Shown: positions 55,669-64,000 of the stretch, one piece after another
Layout: each line of letters begins with the position of its first letter
How positions within the stretch are numbered: the first letter of the stretch is position 1
NCBI RefSeq assembly: GCF_000284595.1
Contig: NC_017671.1
Coordinates: 2,203,001-2,267,000, forward strand
Origin: Stenotrophomonas maltophilia D457
GTDB lineage: Bacteria; Pseudomonadota; Gammaproteobacteria; Xanthomonadales; Xanthomonadaceae
Length of the DNA: 64,000 bases
Reading direction: 5' to 3'
Program-made: the position numbers and the translations under genes
The notes under the pieces: model-generated
Told to the model about the DNA's origin: nothing
Databases searched by the model: none
The model's input: the letters and a program-made list of their open reading frames with translations, nothing else

Positions 55669-58044
55669 TCAGAACTCCTGCCAGTCCCCGTCGGCCAGTT
55701 CGGTGGCCATCGGGCGACCACCCGCCGTGCGGCGGGCCGGCGGGGCAGCCGGGGCCGGGGCGGCCGGTGCAGCGGCGCGCGGTGCCGGGGTGGTGACGCG
55801 CGGGGCGGCGACGACCTCGGCTTCGTCCACCACGAAGATCGACACGGCCTCGCTGAGGTGGCCGGCCTGTTCTTCCATCGCACGTGCGGCGGCGGTGGCT
55901 TCTTCCACCAGCGCAGCATTCTGCTGGGTGGTTTCGTCCATCTGCACCACGGTCTGGTTGACCTGCTCGATGCCGGCGCTCTGTTCCTGCGAGGCGGCGG
56001 AGATCTCGGCCATGATGTCGGTCACGCGCTGCACCGAGGCGACGATCTCGCCCATGGTCGCGCCGGCCTTGTGCACCAGCGCCGAGCCGTCGTTGACCTT
56101 GCCGACCGAGTCGTCGATCAGGCCCTTGATCTCCTTGGCGGCCGCGGCCGAGCGCTGCGCGAGGGTGCGCACTTCGCTGGCGACCACGGCAAAGCCGCGG
56201 CCCTGTTCGCCGGCACGGGCGGCTTCCACTGCGGCGTTCAGCGCCAGGATGTTGGTCTGGAAGGCAATGCCGTCGATGACCGAGATGATCTCGGCGATCT
56301 TCTTCGACGAGGCTTCGATGGCCGACATGGTGGTGACCACCTGGCCGACCACGTCACCGCCCTGCGAGGCGACACCGTGCGCGCCGATGGCGAGCTGGTT
56401 GGCCTGGCGTGCGTGCTCGGCGTTCTGGCGCACGGTGGAGGTCAGTTCCTCCATCGAGGCGGCGGTTTCTTCCAGGTTGGCGGCCTGCTGTTCGGTGCGG
56501 CGCGACAGGTCGCTGTTGCCGGAGGCGATTTCACCGGCAGCGGAGCTGATCGCGCGGCTGGACTGCTTGATGCGGGTGACGATCTCGCTCAGCTGCGCGG
56601 CGGTGGCGTTGGCGTCGTCGCGCATGCGTGCGAACACGCCCTGGTAATCGCCGTGCATGCGCACGGTCAGGTCGCCCTGCGACAGCGCGGCCAGCAGGCC
56701 GGAGATCTGCTCGATGCTGCCGGCATTGGCGTCCAGCAGGCCGTTGATCTGCTGGGCCAGCTGCAGGAAGAAGCCTTCCTTGTCGCTGGCATCGATGCGG
56801 CCGGACAGGTCGCCAGCGGCGGCCTGGGCGATCACGCGGGCCACTTCGGCTTCGACCTGCGCTTCCTGGGTACGGTCGCGCCATTCCACCACGTAGCCGA
56901 CGGTGTCGCCGCCTTCATTGCGGATGGTCGAGACCACCTGGGCGAACTGGGCATCGCCGTACTGCATCGGGCGACGGGCGACGCCGTGTGCCTTCAGGTT
57001 GCCCAGCAGGGTCTGGTCCATCTCGCCGCGGTGTTCGAGCACGGTGACCGGCTTGCCGATCAGCGAAGCCTGCGCATCGAAGTCCGGCAGGTCGCGGCGC
57101 AGTTCGTCCTGGTACTGGCTCAGGGTCTGCTGCAGGGCGCGGTTGCTGTAGACGATGGTGTTGCTGGTGTCGGTCAGGTAGACGCCGGTCGAGCTGTAGT
57201 CCAGCGCGGTACGGATGCGCAGGTTCTCGCGGGCGATGGCCTGGTCGGTCTCGATGCGCTCGCGCAGGTCGCGCTGCATGCGCTGCATGGCCTGCATCAG
57301 TTCGCCCACTTCATCCTGGCGGCTGACGTCGATGTGGCCATCGAGCTTGCCGCCGGCCACGTCGTTGGCCACCGAGACGGCGCCACGCACGCTGCCGACC
57401 AGGGCGCGGGCAAACAGCCACACCAGCACCAGGCCGAGCGCGGCGCCGCCCAGCAGGGCGATCACGGTCAGCACGGCCGAGGCGGAGTAGGTGGATGCGG
57501 CCTCTTCGCGCGAGGCGCGGGCGAGGCGGTTGTCTTCGGCGATCAGCGCTTCCAGCGCGGAGGCGGCCTTGCGGTGCTTGGTGCGGGTTTCGCCGACGAA
57601 GGTATCGATGGCGTCGTCCGGCAGGTCCAGTTCCAGCATCTCGGTGACGCTGTCATAGGATGCCAGGGCGTCCTTCCATTCCTTGGCGAAGGCGTCGAAC
57701 AGCTTCTTCTGCTGCGGGTTGTCGACCAGCTTCGGATACTCCTTGATCGACTTGTCCATGCTGGCGCGCAGGTCGACACCCTGCTTGCGCGCATCGGACT
57801 TGACGTCATCGCTGGCGCGGATCAGCTGCTGGTAGGCGGCATTGCGGTACTCGCCCAGCATGCCGCGCATCTCGCCGGCCATGCGGATGCTCTCCATGCG
57901 TGAACCGGCCAGCTCGGTGGTCACGTTGTTCAGCGAATGCAGGCCGCGATAGGCGACGATGCCCTGCAGTAGCATCACCAGCAGGAGGACGCCGAAGGTC
58001 AGCAGCAGTTTCGGCATCAGTTTCAGGTTGTTGATCCACGGCAT
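55669..58044 (-). CDS. Methyl-accepting chemotaxis protein with 4HB sensor and PAS-like region (MCP-2)
   Basis: 791 residues. Helix 1 ([20 protein letters not shown]), a four-helix-bundle periplasmic domain (residues about 35-190, with [21 protein letters not shown]), helix 2 ([22 protein letters not shown]) and HAMP. A PAS-like domain ([32 protein letters not shown] ... [22 protein letters not shown]) sits at about 290-400, where haem or flavin could be sensed. The signalling domain is near identical to those of the other two receptors. Ends DGDWQEF. Confidence 0.93.
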   Translation of the reverse strand: MPWINNLKLMPKLLLTFGVLLLVMLLQGIVAYRGLHSLNNVTTELAGSRMESIRMAGEMRGMLGEYRNAAYQQLIRASDDVKSDARKQGVDLRASMDKSIKEYPKLVDNPQQKKLFDAFAKEWKDALASYDSVTEMLELDLPDDAIDTFVGETRTKHRKAASALEALIAEDNRLARASREEAASTYSASAVLTVIALLGGAALGLVLVWLFARALVGSVRGAVSVANDVAGGKLDGHIDVSRQDEVGELMQAMQRMQRDLRERIETDQAIARENLRIRTALDYSSTGVYLTDTSNTIVYSNRALQQTLSQYQDELRRDLPDFDAQASLIGKPVTVLEHRGEMDQTLLGNLKAHGVARRPMQYGDAQFAQVVSTIRNEGGDTVGYVVEWRDRTQEAQVEAEVARVIAQAAAGDLSGRIDASDKEGFFLQLAQQINGLLDANAGSIEQISGLLAALSQGDLTVRMHGDYQGVFARMRDDANATAAQLSEIVTRIKQSSRAISSAAGEIASGNSDLSRRTEQQAANLEETAASMEELTSTVRQNAEHARQANQLAIGAHGVASQGGDVVGQVVTTMSAIEASSKKIAEIISVIDGIAFQTNILALNAAVEAARAGEQGRGFAVVASEVRTLAQRSAAAAKEIKGLIDDSVGKVNDGSALVHKAGATMGEIVASVQRVTDIMAEISAASQEQSAGIEQVNQTVVQMDETTQQNAALVEEATAAARAMEEQAGHLSEAVSIFVVDEAEVVAAPRVTTPAPRAAAPAAPAPAAPPARRTAGGRPMATELADGDWQEF

Positions 58045-58145
58045 GGGCGTTGCGAGCTCCTAAGGCAGACGCGCCCGGGCATCGGGCCCGGTTGCAGCAG
58101 AAACCACGCCAGGACCAGGCCCGGCGTGGTCCGACGAACGGCGGA

Positions 58146-58529
58146 TTACTTGATGTTGGCCAGCTTCAGCCCGGCCGGCGAGCTGACTTCGATTTCCGCA
58201 CGCGAGGCGTCGCGCTGGATCTTGCCGATCACGCACACGGTCTTGCCTTCCAGGGTTTCCAGCGGGAAGGAGAACTTGCCGCGGTTCTCGCCGGCGATAC
58301 GCGCCGAGAAGGTGTGGCGCGGGAAGGCGCCGCCCATGTACAGGAAGGTCGGCTGGCCTTCGGAGCCTTCTGCGTAACGGGCCTTTTCGACCTTGCCACA
58401 GACCATGCCGTCCTTGCCGACCGAACGCGGCGCCATTTCCGGCGGGATCATGTCGGCCGACTGGGCGAAAGCGGAGGCGGCGGTGGTGGCCAGGACAGCG
58501 GCCGAGACGAACGCAAACAGGGACTTCAT
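58146..58529 (-). CDS. Periplasmic OB-fold-like small protein of the chemotaxis cluster
   Basis: 127 residues from MKSLFAFVSAAVLATTAASAFAQ, a clear signal peptide; the longer frame upstream lacks a sensible start. The mature part, VCGKVEKARYAEGSEGQPTFLYMG ... FSARIAGENRGKFSFPLETLEGKTVCVIGKI, has the pattern of small OB-fold proteins that look like nucleic-acid or ligand binding domains. Two cysteines could form a disulfide. It lies between mcp-2 and cheW on the same strand; a role as periplasmic ligand-binding partner of a receptor is speculation. Confidence 0.75.
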   Translation of the reverse strand: MKSLFAFVSAAVLATTAASAFAQSADMIPPEMAPRSVGKDGMVCGKVEKARYAEGSEGQPTFLYMGGAFPRHTFSARIAGENRGKFSFPLETLEGKTVCVIGKIQRDASRAEIEVSSPAGLKLANIK

Positions 58530-58664
58530 CGAGGGTATCTCCGGGGATGGTAACGATCGGGCCGGTCCTGCGCGCTCCTGCGCGACCGGCTTCTGTCCCC
58601 CTATCGGCACCGCCGAAGGGAACTGAAGGGTTTTGTGACTGGAACGTGAAGCAGTTCCGTTTGC

Positions 58665-59156
58665 TCAGGCAGCGACGTCTTCGGCGAGGTTGGCCTGGCC
58701 CATGTCGGCGCTGTCGAGCAGGGTCTCGATGTCCAGCAGGATCAGCATGCGATCGTCGTGGGTACCGATGCCGGAGATGAAACGGGTGTCGACGGCCGCG
58801 CCGAATTCCGGGGTCGGGCGGATCTGCTCGGCCGACAGCGGGATCACGTCGGAGACGCTGTCGACGACGATGCCGACCACGCGGTCTTCCACGTTCAGCA
58901 CGATCATCACGGTGAAGGCATCGTAGCGGGCGTTGTCCAGGCGCAGCTTCAGGCGCAGGTCGATGACCGGGACGATGGTGCCGCGCAGGTTGATTACGCC
59001 CTTGATGTAGTCCGGGGCGTCCGGCACGCGGGTGACGGCGTCGTAGCCGCGGATTTCCTGCACCTTGAGGATGTCCACGCCGTAGTGCTCGTCACCAAGG
59101 GTGAAGCTGAGGAATTCGCCACCGGCGCTGGCGGCGGAGCTGGTCTTGTCGTTCAT
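58665..59156 (-). CDS. cheW: Chemotaxis coupling protein CheW
   Basis: 163 residues. CheW bridges receptors and CheA through an SH3-like fold. Visible signature: [55 protein letters not shown], followed by [20 protein letters not shown] and [28 protein letters not shown] lies upstream of ATG 59156. The neighbours ycgR and the OB-fold gene are on the same strand. Confidence 0.96.
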   Translation of the reverse strand: MNDKTSSAASAGGEFLSFTLGDEHYGVDILKVQEIRGYDAVTRVPDAPDYIKGVINLRGTIVPVIDLRLKLRLDNARYDAFTVMIVLNVEDRVVGIVVDSVSDVIPLSAEQIRPTPEFGAAVDTRFISGIGTHDDRMLILLDIETLLDSADMGQANLAEDVAA

Positions 59157-59247
59157 CGAGGGGTCCTGGTTCTGCCGGAAGTCCCGGTGTCAGGCTCGAT
59201 ATCGGCCCCGCCGGGGGGGACTTTAGGTGCCGGGCAGTGCCGTGGAT

Positions 59248-59286
59248 GGGGTCAGATCCCTTTTCAGGGAAAAGGGATCTGACCCC
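59248..59286. repeat. GGGGTC...GACCCC hairpin between ycgR and cheW
   Basis: GGGGTCAGATCCCTTTTC-AGG-GAAAAGGGATCTGACCCC with perfect 18-bp arms. Confidence 0.85.
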
Positions 59287-59302
59287 GGCACGCGTTCCAG
59301 GG

Positions 59303-59326
59303 TTGCCGGCCGGCGGCCGGCACTAC
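59303..59326. repeat. GTAG REP (inverted)
   Basis: TGCCGGCCGGCGGCCGGCA-CTAC, immediately before the ycgR stop; a lone copy beside the preceding hairpin. Confidence 0.75.
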
Positions 59327-59339
59327 CGGTCGGACGGCC

Positions 59340-60113
59340 TCAGAGCTCGCCGTTGCGGCGGGCCTTGCGCTGGCGGTCGATGCGGAAGATGTAGCGCTGG
59401 ATGGCGCTGTCGGCGCCGCGTGGCAGACATTCAAAGCGCATCCCCACGCGCTTGACCTCGATGCCATTGGGCTGACGCTGCGGCAGCAGGTTGCAGACCA
59501 CCAGTTCGATATCCAGGTCGGGGCCGTCCGGCAGCGACAGCCGCGCCGGATAGCGCCTCTGCAGACCAAACACCGCGCAGTCATTGGGCACCACCACGGC
59601 CAGGCCGCCACCGCTGATGTCCACTACGCGCATCGACAGGGCTTCGGCGCGCGCTTCGCCAGGCGGCAGCAGCAGGTGGGGCGAGTCGGTGACCGGCGTC
59701 TCCAGCCGGTACAGCTCGCGGCGCTGCAGGTGCACCAGTTCGTCAGGCAGCGGCGCACGGAAGGCCACATGGCCGTCGTTGTCCACGCGCTGCAGTTCGT
59801 GCAGCCGGAACCGTACCAGCACGCGTTCGAGCTGGGCGAAGCACAGCAGGTGATCGGCCTGCTCGGCGGCGCGGTTGGAGGCTTCCTGCGGGCTGCCATC
59901 GAGCAGCAGGAAGTCCTCGTCCTCGTCGAGGTCGAGCAGGGCGGTCGGGAAGGAACGGTCGCGGCCGTCGATATGGGCGTTGATCAGCGATCGCTGGTCG
60001 ATCAGCGAGCGCAGCAGCTGGCGCAGCTGGCGCGGGTTGCGGACCAGGAATCGTTCGTCCGCGGCATCGGCCGCGTGGACATCATGCACTGCAGTGTCGT
60101 TGCCGTCGGACAT
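59340..60113 (-). CDS. ycgR: Flagellar brake protein YcgR (PilZ domain)
   Basis: 257 residues. YcgR binds cyclic-di-GMP and slows the flagellar motor. The N-terminal YcgR (PilZN-like) domain covers about 20-125 and the PilZ domain 130-240. The c-di-GMP motifs are visible: an arginine cluster [11 protein letters not shown] (RxxxR) and [11 protein letters not shown] (D/NxSxxG). Its place among che genes fits a control link between c-di-GMP and swimming. RpfG, encoded in the same window, lowers c-di-GMP. Confidence 0.92.
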   Translation of the reverse strand: MSDGNDTAVHDVHAADAADERFLVRNPRQLRQLLRSLIDQRSLINAHIDGRDRSFPTALLDLDEDEDFLLLDGSPQEASNRAAEQADHLLCFAQLERVLVRFRLHELQRVDNDGHVAFRAPLPDELVHLQRRELYRLETPVTDSPHLLLPPGEARAEALSMRVVDISGGGLAVVVPNDCAVFGLQRRYPARLSLPDGPDLDIELVVCNLLPQRQPNGIEVKRVGMRFECLPRGADSAIQRYIFRIDRQRKARRNGEL

Positions 60114-60224
60114 GGAATCTACGGTCAGGGGCGGGCGCCAGCACGCATTGGCGCGAGGCTCGATGGGGATATCGGCTCCTGCACCGGATTATGAAGTGGG
60201 ATTTGCATCACTTTCCACGTGTAA

Positions 60225-60264
60225 GGGGTCAGATCCCTTTCCCACAGGAAAGGGATCTGACCCC
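60225..60264. repeat. GGGGTC...GACCCC hairpin between MCP-3 and ycgR
   Basis: GGGGTCAGATCCCTTTCC-CACA-GGAAAGGGATCTGACCCC (arms 18 bp), 10 bp beyond the mcp-3 stop. Confidence 0.85.
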
Positions 60265-60273
60265 GTGCTTCTG

Positions 60274-62523
60274 TCAGAATTCCTGCCAGTCGCCGTCCGT
60301 GGCCAGCGCCGGCTGGGCCGTTGCCGTGCGCAGCGCACGTGCCGGGGCCGGCTTTGCCGCAGGCGCGGCGGCTGCGACCTGTCGCGGTACCGGTGCGGCC
60401 AGCGGGCGTGCCGGAATGGCCATCGTGCCCTGCGATGCCAGCCGGAAGCGGGCCACGGCTTCACCCAGCTGCACGGCCTGGTCTTCCATCGCGCGCGCCG
60501 CAGCAGTGGCTTCTTCCACCAGCGCAGCATTCTGCTGGGTGGTTTCGTCCATCTGCACCACGGTCTGGTTGACCTGCTCGATGCCCGCCGACTGTTCCTG
60601 CGAGGCCGCGGAGATCTCGGCCATGATGTCGGTCACGCGCTGCACCGAGGCGACGATCTCGCCCATGGTGCTGCCGGCCTGGTGGACCAGGCTGGAGCCT
60701 TCGGCAACCTTGCCGACCGAGTCGTCGATCAGGCCCTTGATCTCCTTGGCGGCGGCGGCCGAGCGCTGGGCGAGGGTGCGCACTTCGCTGGCGACCACGG
60801 CGAAGCCGCGGCCCTGTTCGCCGGCACGCGCGGCTTCCACTGCGGCGTTCAGCGCCAGGATGTTGGTCTGGAAGGCAATGCCGTCGATCACCGAGATGAT
60901 CTCGGCGATCTTCTTCGACGAGGCTTCGATGGCCGACATGGTGGTGACCACCTGGCCGACCACGTCACCGCCCTGCGAGGCGACACCGTGCGCGCCGATG
61001 GCGAGCTGGTTGGCCTGGCGTGCGTGCTCGGCGTTCTGGCGCACGGTGGAGGTCAGTTCCTCCATCGAGGCGGCGGTTTCTTCCAGGTTGGCGGCCTGCT
61101 GCTCGGTGCGGCGCGACAGGTCGCTGTTGCCGGAGGCGATCTCGCCGGCGGCCAGGGTGATGCTGGAGGCGCTGGCCTGGATCTGGCCGACGATCTGGGT
61201 CAGCTGTGCAACGGTGGTGTTGGCATCATCCCGCATGCGCGCGAACACGCCATTGAACTGGCCTTCCATGCGCGCGGTCAGGTCGCCGGCGGCGATCGAC
61301 TGCAGCAGCTGCGAGAGCTGGCCGAGGTTGCCGTCGGCCACCTGCATCATGGTGTTGAGATGCTCGATCATCAGCTTGAAGTCATGCTGGAAACGCTGTG
61401 CGTCGCCGCGCTGGCTGAAGTCACCGGCAGCGGCCGCCGCGGCCAGCTGCTGGATCTGCGAATTGATCGCCAGCAGGCTGGCCTTGGCCGCGTCCATCGA
61501 TTCGTGCAGGATCGCGCGGCTGCCGGGCAGGCGGCGTGCATCCGGGGTGAGATTGCCGATGGCGTACTGGTTGAGCACGTCGATGGCATCGCGGATCGCA
61601 TCCAGGTGCTCGAAGATCACCGTATTGATGCCGCCGGCCAGCTGGCCATAGACACCCGGGAAATCTTCCGGAATGCGATGACTGATGTCCGGTCCCGCGT
61701 GCATCTGTGCCATCAGCTGGGTCTGCTCGCTGAAGCGGCGGAGCATTGCGGTCATCTCGGTCGTGGCGGCCAGCATCCTGCCGGCTTCGTCCTTGCTGGT
61801 GGCCTGGGTGCTGACGCTGAGGTCGCCGCGGGCAACCGCCTGGATGGCATGCACGGCCTTGCCCAGCGGGCCAGTAACGGCGCGCGAGATGACGATGGCC
61901 AGCGCGGCGGCCACCAGCGACAGCAGCACGATGCAGCCGATGATGGCGATCATGCTGGTGCGATGGGTGGCGTTGGCGTCGGCGATCTTGCCGTCCATCT
62001 GCCCGGCGATGTGGGTGCCCAGTGCCTTCATCGCAGCGAACAGGTCGCGGCGCGCCGGGCGTGACTGCTCATCGGAGATCTGCTGGGCCTGCGCGCCATC
62101 ACCGGCGGCCACGGCTTCGCGCATCGCCTTGTTGGCGGCGAAGTAGCGATCCAGCTGGGTGCTGGCGGCGCGATACAGCTCGCGCTCCTTGTCCAGCGCC
62201 GGCAGCGCCGCATACGCCGCCAGCTCGTCATGTACGGCCTTGGCGGTGTCGTCCATGCGCTTGTTGTAGTCGGCGACCTTCTCCGGCTGGTCGAGCATGC
62301 TCAGCTGGGCCAGTTCGTAGGTGCGGAACTCACCGAGCTGCGAGCGCGCCTCGCCCAGGTGCTGGACCGAGGGGATATCGTTGCCGGCCATCTCGCGCAG
62401 CTGCGCGTTGGCTTCGCTCAGTCGCAGCAGGGCGAACGCGCCGAGGACCAGGGTCATCAGGGTGGTAAGGGTGAACCCCACGGCCAGCTTGCGGGCGATG
62501 GGCAGATCTTGGAACCACTTCAT
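60274..62523 (-). CDS. Methyl-accepting chemotaxis protein with 4HB sensor (MCP-3)
   Basis: 749 residues. Helix 1 ([21 protein letters not shown]), a four-helix-bundle periplasmic part ([36 protein letters not shown], residues about 30-185), helix 2 ([22 protein letters not shown]), HAMP ([22 protein letters not shown]), a linker with [19 protein letters not shown] and the signalling domain. It differs from the other two receptors only locally in the tip-proximal helix ([17 protein letters not shown] instead of [17 protein letters not shown]). Ends DGDWQEF. Confidence 0.93.
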   Translation of the reverse strand: MKWFQDLPIARKLAVGFTLTTLMTLVLGAFALLRLSEANAQLREMAGNDIPSVQHLGEARSQLGEFRTYELAQLSMLDQPEKVADYNKRMDDTAKAVHDELAAYAALPALDKERELYRAASTQLDRYFAANKAMREAVAAGDGAQAQQISDEQSRPARRDLFAAMKALGTHIAGQMDGKIADANATHRTSMIAIIGCIVLLSLVAAALAIVISRAVTGPLGKAVHAIQAVARGDLSVSTQATSKDEAGRMLAATTEMTAMLRRFSEQTQLMAQMHAGPDISHRIPEDFPGVYGQLAGGINTVIFEHLDAIRDAIDVLNQYAIGNLTPDARRLPGSRAILHESMDAAKASLLAINSQIQQLAAAAAAGDFSQRGDAQRFQHDFKLMIEHLNTMMQVADGNLGQLSQLLQSIAAGDLTARMEGQFNGVFARMRDDANTTVAQLTQIVGQIQASASSITLAAGEIASGNSDLSRRTEQQAANLEETAASMEELTSTVRQNAEHARQANQLAIGAHGVASQGGDVVGQVVTTMSAIEASSKKIAEIISVIDGIAFQTNILALNAAVEAARAGEQGRGFAVVASEVRTLAQRSAAAAKEIKGLIDDSVGKVAEGSSLVHQAGSTMGEIVASVQRVTDIMAEISAASQEQSAGIEQVNQTVVQMDETTQQNAALVEEATAAARAMEDQAVQLGEAVARFRLASQGTMAIPARPLAAPVPRQVAAAAPAAKPAPARALRTATAQPALATDGDWQEF

Positions 62524-62783
62524 GCAGGGTGCTCCAGGTGGGCAGAGTGCCGGCGTCTGTGCGCCGGTTTGGGGGTGGTTGCAGAGCGAACGGTGGTGCC
62601 CGGTGGGGTTCGGTGACGGCCGTCAAAGCGAAATAGCGGCGCAGTCCGGATGGACTTTATGGACGCATGTCACATTCGGTGGCGTAGGGATGACGGCGCG
62701 GAAGTGGCGCAGCGGCGGGGCTTTCGCTTGCATGGCGTAGTTGCGCGCGAAACCATCGCGTCGACGGAGTTCACAGAACGGAT
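62524..62783. other. Intergenic region between cheA and MCP-3
   Basis: About 260 bp with the mcp-3 ribosome binding region (GAGCACCC before ATG 62523). No gene or repeat is supportable in it; it probably holds the mcp-3 promoter because cheA ends with a terminator. Confidence 0.4.
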
Positions 62784-62822
62784 GGGGTCAGATCCCTTTT
62801 CCCCGAAAGGGCATCCGGCCCC
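62784..62822. repeat. GGGGTC-family hairpin, degenerate copy
   Basis: GGGGTCAGATCCCTTTTCC-CC-GAAAGGGCATCCGGCCCC; one arm has drifted relative to the copies at 59248 and 60225. Confidence 0.65.
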
Positions 62823-62840
62823 GGCCGGAATGGAGCGCGC

Positions 62841-62873
62841 AAACAAAAACCGCCGCCCCGGAGGGCGGCGGTC
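62841..62873 (-). terminator. cheA intrinsic terminator
   Basis: Minus strand: CCGCCGCCC-TCCG-GGGCGGCGG followed by TTTTTGTTT, about 25 bp after the cheA stop. Confidence 0.9.
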
Positions 62874-62895
62874 CAGTACACGCATGCAGTGTGGA

Positions 62896-64000
62896 TCAGG
62901 CGGCCTGCGGCATCCGCAGTGAACGCACCAGCCCGCCGATGTCGACGATCAATGCGACGCGGCCGTCGCCGAGAATGGTCGCACCGGACACCCCGCCGAT
63001 GCGGCGGTAGTTGTTCTCGATGTTCTTCACCACCACCTGCTGCTGGCCGACCAGTTCGTCCACTTCCAGGGCGATCTTCTGGCCATCGCCTTCGACCACC
63101 ACCACCAGCGATTCGCTGCCGGGTGCACGGTTGCCGTAGCCGTAGTACTCGCTCAGCGACAGGATCGGCAGGTATTCACCGCGCACGCGCAGCACGCGGC
63201 CTTCGCCGGCCATGCTGCGGATGTCCTCGGCTTGCGGCTGCAACGCCTCAAGCACATAGGCCAACGGCAGGATCAGGGTCTCACCGGCTACCGCCACGGT
63301 CATGCCATCGAGGATGGCCAGGGTGAGCGGCAGGCGGATCAGCGTGCGGGTGCCAGCGCCGAGGCTGCTTTCAATCTGCACCTCGCCCCCCAACGCCTGG
63401 ATGTTGCGGCGGACCACGTCCATGCCGACGCCACGACCGGACAGGTCAGTGACCGCATCGGCCGTGGAGAAGCCGGGCTGGAAGATCAGGTCCCAGACCT
63501 GCGAATCGGTCGGGTTGTCCGGCACCGCCAGGCCGCGCTCGGTGGCCTTGGCCAGGATCTTGGCGCGGTCCAGGCCGCGACCGTCGTCGCTGACTTCGAT
63601 GACAATGTGGCCGCCCTGGTGCGAGGCCGCCAGGGTGATCGTGCCGGTTTCGTCCTTGCCTGCACCGCGGCGCACGTCGGGCATTTCCAGGCCGTGGTCG
63701 ATCGAGTTGCGCACCAGATGCACCAGCGGATCGGCGATCTTCTCGATCAGGCCCTTGTCCAGCTCGGTACCTTCGCCGACGGTGCGCAGCCGCACCTGCT
63801 TGCCGAGGCGGCTGGACAGGTCGCGGACCAGGCGCGGGAAGCGACGGAACACCGCATCGACCGGCAGCATGCGCACGCCGATCACCGCTTCCTGCAGGTC
63901 GCGGGTGTTGCGTTCAAGCTGGTCCAGGCCAGCGAACAGGCTCTCGGCGTGGACCGGGTCCAGCGCATGCGAGACCTGCTTGAGCATGGCCTGGGTGATG
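62896..64000 (-). CDS. cheA: Chemotaxis histidine kinase CheA, C-terminal part (5' end outside window)
   Basis: The frame runs from the stop at 62896 to the window end (368 codons), so the HPt (P1) and P2 regions are missing. What remains is the end of the P3 dimerisation helix (ERNTRDLQEAVIGVRMLPVDAVFRRFPRLVRDLSSRLGK), the ATPase domain (HLVRNSIDHGLEMPDVR, VSDDGRGLD, FSTADAVTDLSGRGVGMDVVRRNI) and the CheW-like P5 domain (ILPLAYVLEALQPQ, EVDELVGQQQVVVKNI). First gene of the visible chemotaxis run. Confidence 0.95.
   Translation of the reverse strand, partial: ITQAMLKQVSHALDPVHAESLFAGLDQLERNTRDLQEAVIGVRMLPVDAVFRRFPRLVRDLSSRLGKQVRLRTVGEGTELDKGLIEKIADPLVHLVRNSIDHGLEMPDVRRGAGKDETGTITLAASHQGGHIVIEVSDDGRGLDRAKILAKATERGLAVPDNPTDSQVWDLIFQPGFSTADAVTDLSGRGVGMDVVRRNIQALGGEVQIESSLGAGTRTLIRLPLTLAILDGMTVAVAGETLILPLAYVLEALQPQAEDIRSMAGEGRVLRVRGEYLPILSLSEYYGYGNRAPGSESLVVVVEGDGQKIALEVDELVGQQQVVVKNIENNYRRIGGVSGATILGDGRVALIVDIGGLVRSLRMPQAA

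Overview
The window is chromosomal DNA of a high-GC gammaproteobacterium, almost certainly Stenotrophomonas (S. maltophilia complex). Three things support this: the gene order carAB-greA-rpfE-recJ ... rpfD-prfB-lysS-rpfG-rpfC-rpfF-rpfB-acnA(rpfA) of the Xanthomonadaceae rpf locus, the many GTAG-headed REP palindromes (SMAG type) between genes, and a toxin gene ending in an XVIPCD domain, the address tag of the Xanthomonadaceae bacteria-killing type IV secretion system. No rRNA, tRNA, IS element, prophage or CRISPR array was seen.

Layout. 1-5.6 kb: partial crotonase (liuC-like, -), feoA-feoB-small membrane protein (+), a frameshifted DUF4304 gene between matching repeats, and a SDR / MerR / flavodoxin-reductase operon (-). 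5.6-15.9 kb (+ except one gene): dapB, carA, carB, greA, rpfE, a DUF1176 protein (-), recJ; the carA leader holds a candidate attenuator. 16-28.9 kb: VIT/DUF2135 secreted protein, acyltransferase (-), rpfD (LytTR), prfB with a programmed frameshift, XRE regulator, an aldehyde dehydrogenase / acetolactate-synthase pair, lysS. 29-35.2 kb: DSF quorum sensing, with rpfG-rpfC (+) facing rpfB and rpfF (-). 35.4-41 kb: choline to glycine betaine genes betA, betB, betI (-) and betT (+), with a perfect 28-bp palindrome between betI and betT. 41.1-47.5 kb: acnA (-), a vapBC toxin-antitoxin pair, acnB (+). 47.6-49.6 kb: a degenerate lipase-XVIPCD effector gene overlapping an intact-looking lipoprotein immunity gene. 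50-64 kb: a chemotaxis cluster on the minus strand, in transcription order cheA (cut by the window end), mcp, ycgR, cheW, OB-fold protein, mcp, mcp, cheR, cheD, cheB.

How the parts work together. RpfB and RpfF handle fatty acyl substrates and DSF synthesis. RpfC senses DSF and phosphorylates RpfG, which degrades cyclic-di-GMP. YcgR in the chemotaxis cluster is a c-di-GMP receptor, so quorum output and motility control are encoded about 25 kb apart. The three chemoreceptors share near-identical signalling tips and the same C-terminal pentapeptide, which should tether CheR and CheB.

The least explained signal is a family of five long cruciform elements (about 100 bp or more each; three sit in a composite of about 220-260 bp). 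Their outer arms differ in sequence from copy to copy but remain self-complementary, and a small internal core is conserved. A second hairpin family with GGGGTC/GACCCC ends occupies several junctions of the chemotaxis cluster. The effector-immunity locus is the most interesting protein-level finding: an internal deletion has removed the expected HRGT region and shifted the frame of the toxin, while the immunity gene remains open.
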